Origin: Cryptomeria japonica
Lineage: Eukaryota; Streptophyta; Pinopsida; Cupressales; Cupressaceae
Assembly (NCBI RefSeq): GCF_030272615.1
Contig: NC_081406.1
Location: forward strand, 144,143,041-144,207,040
Length of the DNA stretch: 64,000 nt
Direction of reading: 5' to 3'
Under the pieces are notes generated by a model. The model worked only from the letters and a program-made list of their open reading frames with translations, did not search any database and was not told where the DNA came from. Below are positions 57,870-64,000 of the stretch, piece by piece (the stretch's first letter is position 1; each line of letters begins with the position of its first letter). Position numbers and translations under genes: made by a program.

Positions 57870-60345
57870 TTTTATCAGATATTGTATAATTGAATATATG
57901 TTTTTGAAAATTTGAAATCTAACAAAAATATGTTGTATACTATATCAATTGCATCAAAATTTTATAGCTTTATTCTGGACCTTGGATAACATAATAGCAG
58001 TTTTCAAGAGTTGTTTTGATTGGACTGTAATAGATTATCCGTGCCCCTCTACAGATCACATGAGAAAGACGATACTTTAGCATTATCAAAATGGTTCGAG
58101 TTGAATATAAGGTCAACCCACAATGGAGATTTCCTAAGTTATGCAGAGACTCACTTTCATGTCCAGTGAAGAGATGCCAAATGAGCAATCGTCCATAAGA
58201 TTTTATATTTGTTGAAGATGGCATTTTGAGTGCGGGAATTCATCTCCAATTCACAGGTGAGTATGAGAGCTGTTTCCAAGTTTCTACCATATAATTCTTA
58301 TGGCCTTTTGGTAGGACTTTTAGCGAGCCTCAATGCTTAGGGCCTTCTAACAAATAATTCTTCTATGCAATCAGAACAGGAGAGTTGGACGTCTATGTCA
58401 ATCAATTTCAAGGATAGATCCGCAGGCAAATACAAAGATTTCTCTGCAACGCTGAAGAAATTAGGATGGATAGCGAGTTATTCTGGCGGGCTTTGGTGGT
58501 TCCGTTCGCTGAAGAAATTATGTTCATCCGCAAGTTCGCGTTTTTGTTCGTGGTCAATGATAATCTCCCACTTTGCCTGTGTGCTAAGTTTTTCAGTGGA
58601 CACTAGGGATTCTACTCCATTTATATTCATTGCATTTTGGGTTTAAATTTCCTATATTTTTTAACAAATTAGTATTATTTGTATAAAATTTAATATTAAA
58701 AAATTTGTATTTGAAGTTGCAAGGAATTTTAGTGGTAGAATTTATGGTAATATAAGATCTAAGTGTATGAATTATAATATTTTATTTAAATCTATTTTAT
58801 TTAAACTAATTAATGTTTATTAATAGATTTAAAAATTAGAATGAAGGGTAAAATTTTTATATAGTTTGTATTTAATTTCTTTTTAAATATATAGTAAATG
58901 TATTATAATTTTTTGGTCTAACTAATTGTGTAGATATTACTTTTCATCACAATTTATCTTATTAATCATGATATGTGATATTGATTTTTGGAATGATATT
59001 TTTGTTTGTTTTCATTTATACAACATGATCACTTTTTTTTTTAAAGTCAAAGTGATATGGTCGACTTATTTTTGGATGTTATATCTATAAATAAGATTTG
59101 AAGGAGCATGCTACACTTTTATACATTTTTATGAGGTATCCTCCATATATTTGATATTGGTTCACATACTTATATTTATATTTTTTACACTTTACTATTA
59201 TAGAGGAGATCTAATCTTTAGTTTTGACAATTGTTCTAAGCTACAAATTTTGAGAAGCTCTAATTTATATGTTACCTAGTGGATAATCTTCAAAAATTCT
59301 ATTCTCATGGTTATAATGTTATAGATGATATATTTCAAGGTTATTGCATCGAATAGATTCACATCGTATTCAATGATTTTTCAGTTTTTAATATATTTAT
59401 GTTTGAGTCTTTTACAATATTATAAATATATAGAGCAATTGTAGATGGTATTATATCTTCCAAGCCCTTTTACTATTCTCCTTTTTTATCCTTTCACTTA
59501 TGTTTCATCATTGCCATATGTTTATTTCTAAGTGGTGTTATTACTATAATTGTCATGTGTTCTTTCATGCTTACAAATTATTGGATATACGTTCAATACT
59601 TAGGCTTACATGTTCACATTTTCTAATGTAGAAATTCCTTATGCTTATAGGATTTATTTATGTTTATTCATATTTCTTTTATGTATGTGGTATTAGGGGA
59701 AACATTGGGTGCAGCTTATTATCCCTTTCCATATGTGCTTACATACTTACATTTTAACAAATTGATTACTTGTCACATGATGTTATTGATGGAATTTATT
59801 ACATGATTATTATATTCTACATGATCACATTATTTTCTCATCCTCGAATTATTTATATCTTATGTGTGCAAATAATTTTAGGAGATCATATGTTATCATT
59901 ATTATTACGAGACATAATTATGGTTTTAGTGGTGAGCTCCCACTTAGAATAATTGTCAAAAAGATCCTTACTTTTTTTTTCATTTTTAGGAGTCATAGTT
60001 TTGTATTAGATAGGGTCTTATTTATATACTTAAATAAAATCTTATTTCTACATCACCTAGAGTCCTATTATTTATGTGCTAAAAAAGATCTCTTTATATT
60101 TATTTATTTTTTGTTCAAGAACAATTTACAAAGTATGTTAATGTATTTTTTTATTGTTGGAAAATGTAATTTATTTGAACTTTTTATTTTGTGCTTGTAG
60201 TTCTTTACATAGAGAAATCATTGTAACAAAATTATGAAATTTGACATCATTATCAATATCCTCTTTGTGGGTATCTAAATATTTTTTCATGTTGGCTACT
60301 TATTATACTCTGACATGCGTCTTCATAGTAGTACACATGAAAGTC
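57870..60345. other. AT-rich DNA, no gene recognised
   Basis: 57960-58650 is more balanced in composition and includes a 93-codon plus frame (58365-58646) with no known motif; it might be decayed gene sequence. 58660-60345 is strongly AT-rich and empty. Confidence 0.4.
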
Positions 60346-62110
60346 AAAATGGGGGTAAATGTAGGGATAGGTGTCATACACAGGTTCCAATATTAATGTT
60401 TTAAGTTATTTAAATAATTGTTTATTTATTATATGCACATAGATGAGGCATCCTACTTGGAGTGGCGCTTTATGTCACTTGTAATTTGAATATGGTAATT
60501 TGTAAGTCTCTATTAGTATCATGAAAGTTGATAAATGAAACTATGAAAAATTTCAAGGTGTTTAATAATTGTTATAAAAAGTGAATTATAAGAAGAGTTA
60601 AGTGTGAAAAAAGGAGAAAATCAAGAAGCATATTTAAAAAAATAAAGATAAGCACAAGTGGAGCACAATAGTTGGCAATGGTAGTTTTTATTTGATTGTC
60701 AATTAACATATCATAAATTGGGAATTAAATTTTATGCATCAATTTGGTTAGCTAATTTAGTCAATGGTTTCCAATAGATGGATTTAAATAATAGTTATAT
60801 TTTATGGTGTTGTTCTTTGCTATATATATAGGATTGGATGTGAATATTATGATATATAATTGTAGGTACAATTATCATATTGAAATATCTCTATAATTGT
60901 ATAATTGTGTGACCTCTATGAATTTTTTTGAGCCAAATCATATTGTAATTAAGTTTACTAATAATATTATAGCTCAAGATTTTGAGGCTAGGTTTTTTTC
61001 TCAAATGGCTTCCCATGGTAAAAATTATGTAATCTATTTATGTATTCTTATAATTATTTATATAATTTTCCTTACTATACTATGATTTCTAGTGTGCAAT
61101 AAAGAAATAACTGACAATATAAAGGTACGAGATTTGAGAGATAATAACTAGTTAGGATTTCATACAATCACTCATCAAGTAATTATGTGAGGTTTATAGT
61201 CATGTGTTCATCAAAGGTACATGATACATAATTATAAAGAATCTAGTAGCAGATAAATCTCATGTGATCAAATAAAAAAAAGCTTGTCTATGTAATTTTC
61301 TATAGAAACCCTAGAGTACAACCAAGTTAGGTTCAAGGATGTGAATGAATTTTCCAATCAAAAGAAGCGTAATAAATTATGGTTATATGATATGTTTCCA
61401 AAAAATTTCCACCATATACTATGTCATTTGTATATGGTGTGCTTCTCATGTGGCCAAGGTTATGCTAGGTGTCAAATCCATGTGGTGCCAATTAGCTATC
61501 ATGATCTTATAGAGTAAAAATGGTCATCTTTTAGATGTTGGAGCTAAAGTGATCATATTATTATAGGTACGTGTGTTTCCCAAATGAAAGACATGCACAA
61601 TTCCAAGAGGTTGATTTAAAAGTTATAAATATTATTGTTAAAGTTGAAATATACACTTCAAGTCATGTGACGTGAATAAATTGTAAGTGTGTGTGTATGC
61701 ATAGCTATCTTATACCGAGCTGTGTAGATATATTATAAATTTTTCTTATGTAGTTGTGTGTGATGCCATTATATTTGAGTGTCTTGTCCATGTGTGCAAC
61801 ATATTAGCATTCTAATATGCATGCAAGGGAAGGTTGTAGTACAAATTAAGATTTTGTTGAGATGATACACATTAGTGTGATTTACAAAAAAAATATTATG
61901 GGTCAATATGCATGAATCATTTTTCTACATGGTTTTTCCACATGGGTTTTCTAGCTTTTGTTTGGTGATACCATAGTGGTTTTCACCCCCCAAAAATGCT
62001 ATAAATTAAGGCCTTAAGCTTGTGTTTTCCATTGAGTACGGTTTAATTGTGTAGGTAATAGGGTTCTGACAAATTTATAGAGGTCTACAAAGAAGTGCAA
62101 TGATGTTGTA
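60346..62110 (+). mobile_element. Possible orphan 3' LTR with polypurine tract
   Basis: AAAATGGGGGTAAA (60346-60359) followed by TGTAGGGATAGGTG copies the polypurine-tract/LTR junction of the Tat elements (GGGGCAAA then TGTAG). AT palindromes (for example GTTATTTAAATAATTG near 60402) and a TATA-like CTATAAATTAAGG near 61999 fit an LTR. I could not find its 3' end, TSD or partner; the right limit given is arbitrary. Confidence 0.35.
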
Positions 62111-62584
62111 ATCTTCATTGGATTGGTAATATACATGCCTCTCTTTTTGTCGTGGATTTTTTTTTTTTGAAAAGGTTACTCCATGTATATCTAACCTTAT
62201 ATGTGTTATGATTTTCTTCATCTATTCTTAATTTTATAATCACATACATTAAGGGTTAATCTTGATTTTATATTTGTAACTTTGCATTTGGTTCAAGTTC
62301 ATATTGTAGCTTCCTTCACCTTGTTTTACAACAAAATGGAATCAATTATTGAACTTGGTTTTGAATGATCTAATGAGTCTCCAAAATATGAAGTCTATTT
62401 AGTATGTTGTGTTTTTTTTCCTTTTCTCTAGCTATTCTATTTTTCATTGATCATTTTGGGGTTGCATTAGTGTAGCACCTAGTTTTGTATTTGAACATCT
62501 ATATTTTGTTATGTTAAATTTTCATGTGGGACCCTTTTCCTATCTTAGAGGAACATACATATTAAGAAAAAAAGGAAAACTATG
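62111..62584. other. AT-rich DNA, nothing recognised
   Basis: No ORF or repeat of note apart from a T run near 62158. Confidence 0.45.
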
Positions 62585-63190
62585 AGTCTTACTTGAGAGT
62601 GACTAGGAAGTAATTGGCAAATAAGCAAGCAACTCCAAATCCACAAACACATCAACTGAGCTAGGAGGAGAAGATTCAAGAATGGATGGTTTTGTATGCT
62701 TAGAATTAAAGAAAACCATAAAAGAACCTCTGGTGGAAGGGTAAATATCAAATTTTCCCTCAACTAAAGGAGGCCATGACTTTAAAATCCAAGAGTGCAA
62801 ATCAAGAAGAGAAGGCCAAAAATGATAAGATCTATAGATTAAACCTTCCTAGTAAGAAAATATTTGCATTCAATCTCTGCTCTTCCCAAAGGAATCACAA
62901 GAGTAGTAGAAGCATAGGGAATGATCCTCTTGATATAGCCCTTCACCTTCATAGAAGCATCTGAAGCAGTAGAGGCATGTACATCATGAGCAAAATAGGT
63001 TTTTGGTAGGACAACACCAACTAGGGAACCAACAAAATCCACCAATTTCACTCTAATAATAGTCTCAATTGAGCTAGGAGGTAGAGGAACCACCACACTA
63101 GTAGAGCCAAAAACCTTGCAGCCAAAAATAGGGCTTAAGGATGCTGCTAGAGTTTAAGTAGTCTTCCCCATCAAACCCAAAACCACTGCT
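62585..63190 (-). pseudogene. Decayed LINE ORF1-like (DUF4283-type) segment
   Basis: The minus strand carries, in shifting frames, LDLHSWILKSWPPLVEGKFD and YPSTRGSFMVFFNSKHTKPS around 62800-62690, which resembles the N-terminal DUF4283 region of plant LINE ORF1 proteins. A separate 85-codon frame (63096-62839) lies just upstream in the minus sense. Frames do not join without shifts. Assignment rests on the pattern of spaced aromatic and Trp residues and is tentative. Confidence 0.4.
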
Positions 63191-64000
63191 GGAGTCAAGG
63201 TAGTGTAAACCTACTAGGTGAGAAATAAGAATTCAAAAGGAACAAAAGGCCATTGATATATACTCCAGTTATTGTTATGTTTATTTTCTCATGTTGTTGA
63301 TCTAATACCCACTAGATTATTACTATCTTGTGCTACTACATTTGACCTTGAGATTGATCATATGGTTGTGAAGATAGATTTCATGCATAATTACTTGAGG
63401 GAATAGAATTTTATACGTCCCTTATAAATCCTTACAATTAGAAAGATAAAGAAAAAAAAATTAGTTAAATAAATCTATATATGGTCTCAAAAAGTGTCTT
63501 AGGTTGTAATACCAAAAGCTTCATTCATATAATTTGTATATTAAGATCTATTAGGTCTAAATTTTATCATTATGTTTATGCAAATAATATGGTAATTAAT
63601 TTATTGTTATCGCCTTATATATTGATGACATGTTGTCATTCTGTAGTAATAATGGTATGATTAGACTTGAAATGATAGCTTTATTTATAGTTTAAAATGA
63701 AATACTTGGCTTTTTCTAAGTCTATTCTAATGGGTAGATTAAATGAGATAGAGCTAAAACAAATGGTTGGATTACAATATTGCAATTTTCTACCTTCCAA
63801 TTTAGTAAAATATAATGGTCAAAAAATTGAATACCTTGCACTTTTCTTGTCCTTTTTGAACTCAATTTGAATCCTCAGTTCAATGACTATTACAAAATTT
63901 ACATGCTTCAATATAAAAAAAATCATATAACCTAAACCTTACCTAATTTCACCCACATAAATCCCCAAGGATTGTCCTAATACTCATTACATCTATTCAT
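63191..64000. other. AT-rich window end, nothing recognised
   Basis: No gene, RNA or element terminus identified. Confidence 0.5.

Noticed and set aside
58365-58646. 93-codon plus-strand ORF
   Set aside because: No recognisable motif, no homolog known to me, flanked by AT-rich DNA.

Overview
The window looks like nuclear DNA of a seed plant with a large, retrotransposon-rich genome. A gymnosperm is my best guess, but nothing here proves it. No complete host gene is visible. The only recognisable host coding sequence is one exon-sized piece of a cyclophilin-40 gene (minus strand, 35914-36207). Nearly everything else is nested or adjacent mobile-element sequence, and many insertions can be delimited to the base by target-site duplications (TSDs).

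Layout. (1) 51-5053: a 5-kb LINE-type (poly-A, 16-bp TSD) insertion with an unrecognised ORF. (2) About 5257-12900: degenerate telomere-like CCCTAA DNA, split by a Copia solo LTR (5405-5868, TSD TAGAC) and a full-length but dead Ty3/Gypsy chromovirus (6436-12729, TSD CTAAC). (3) 12967-13128: a foldback element. (4) 13860-15260: an LTR plus primer-binding site of an old Tat-like element. (5) 15566-19194: a minus-strand chromovirus reduced to gag-protease. (6) 19620-32556: a Tat-lineage Gypsy element (TSD GTAGG) with gag-protease, no reverse transcriptase, and an antisense gene. (7) 32557-39190: AT-rich host DNA with a very long (AT)n tract, a repeated AT-rich segment, a Tat gag scrap, the cyclophilin-40 exon and a minus-strand Copia fragment. 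(8) 39191-57754: an 18.6-kb Tat-lineage element (TSD ATAAG) with gag, protease, G-patch, RT, two RNase H domains, integrase and an antisense gene. (9) 57755-64000: AT-rich DNA with an orphan polypurine tract/LTR edge and a decayed LINE ORF1-like segment.

The most interesting signal is shared by the two Tat elements. Each carries, between integrase and the 3' LTR, a minus-strand gene for a plant mobile domain (PMD) protein. In both, the sequence supports a spliced structure: a short ATG exon (22 or 25 codons, alignable), a GT donor, an intron of 0.6-0.9 kb, and a TGCAG/GAG acceptor leading in phase 0 into the PMD exon, with a TATA-like box about 100 bp upstream of the ATG. The intron is filled with a short motif repeated about every 19-20 bp. 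The same motif, in the same transcript sense, is repeated in the leader between the 5' LTR and gag. The motif differs between the elements (CGCGTCTGTGT versus AGCGCTATTGT), yet the leader and intron arrays match each other within each element. This looks like a paired sense/antisense leader-array system. One intron also holds a stem-loop array whose stems covary between copies.

All retroelement reading frames here are broken. The nonsense codons in the 18.6-kb element are mostly explained by C-to-T or G-to-A changes, as expected for methylated, silenced repeats. I had no alignment or search tools; family assignments rest on motifs read by eye.
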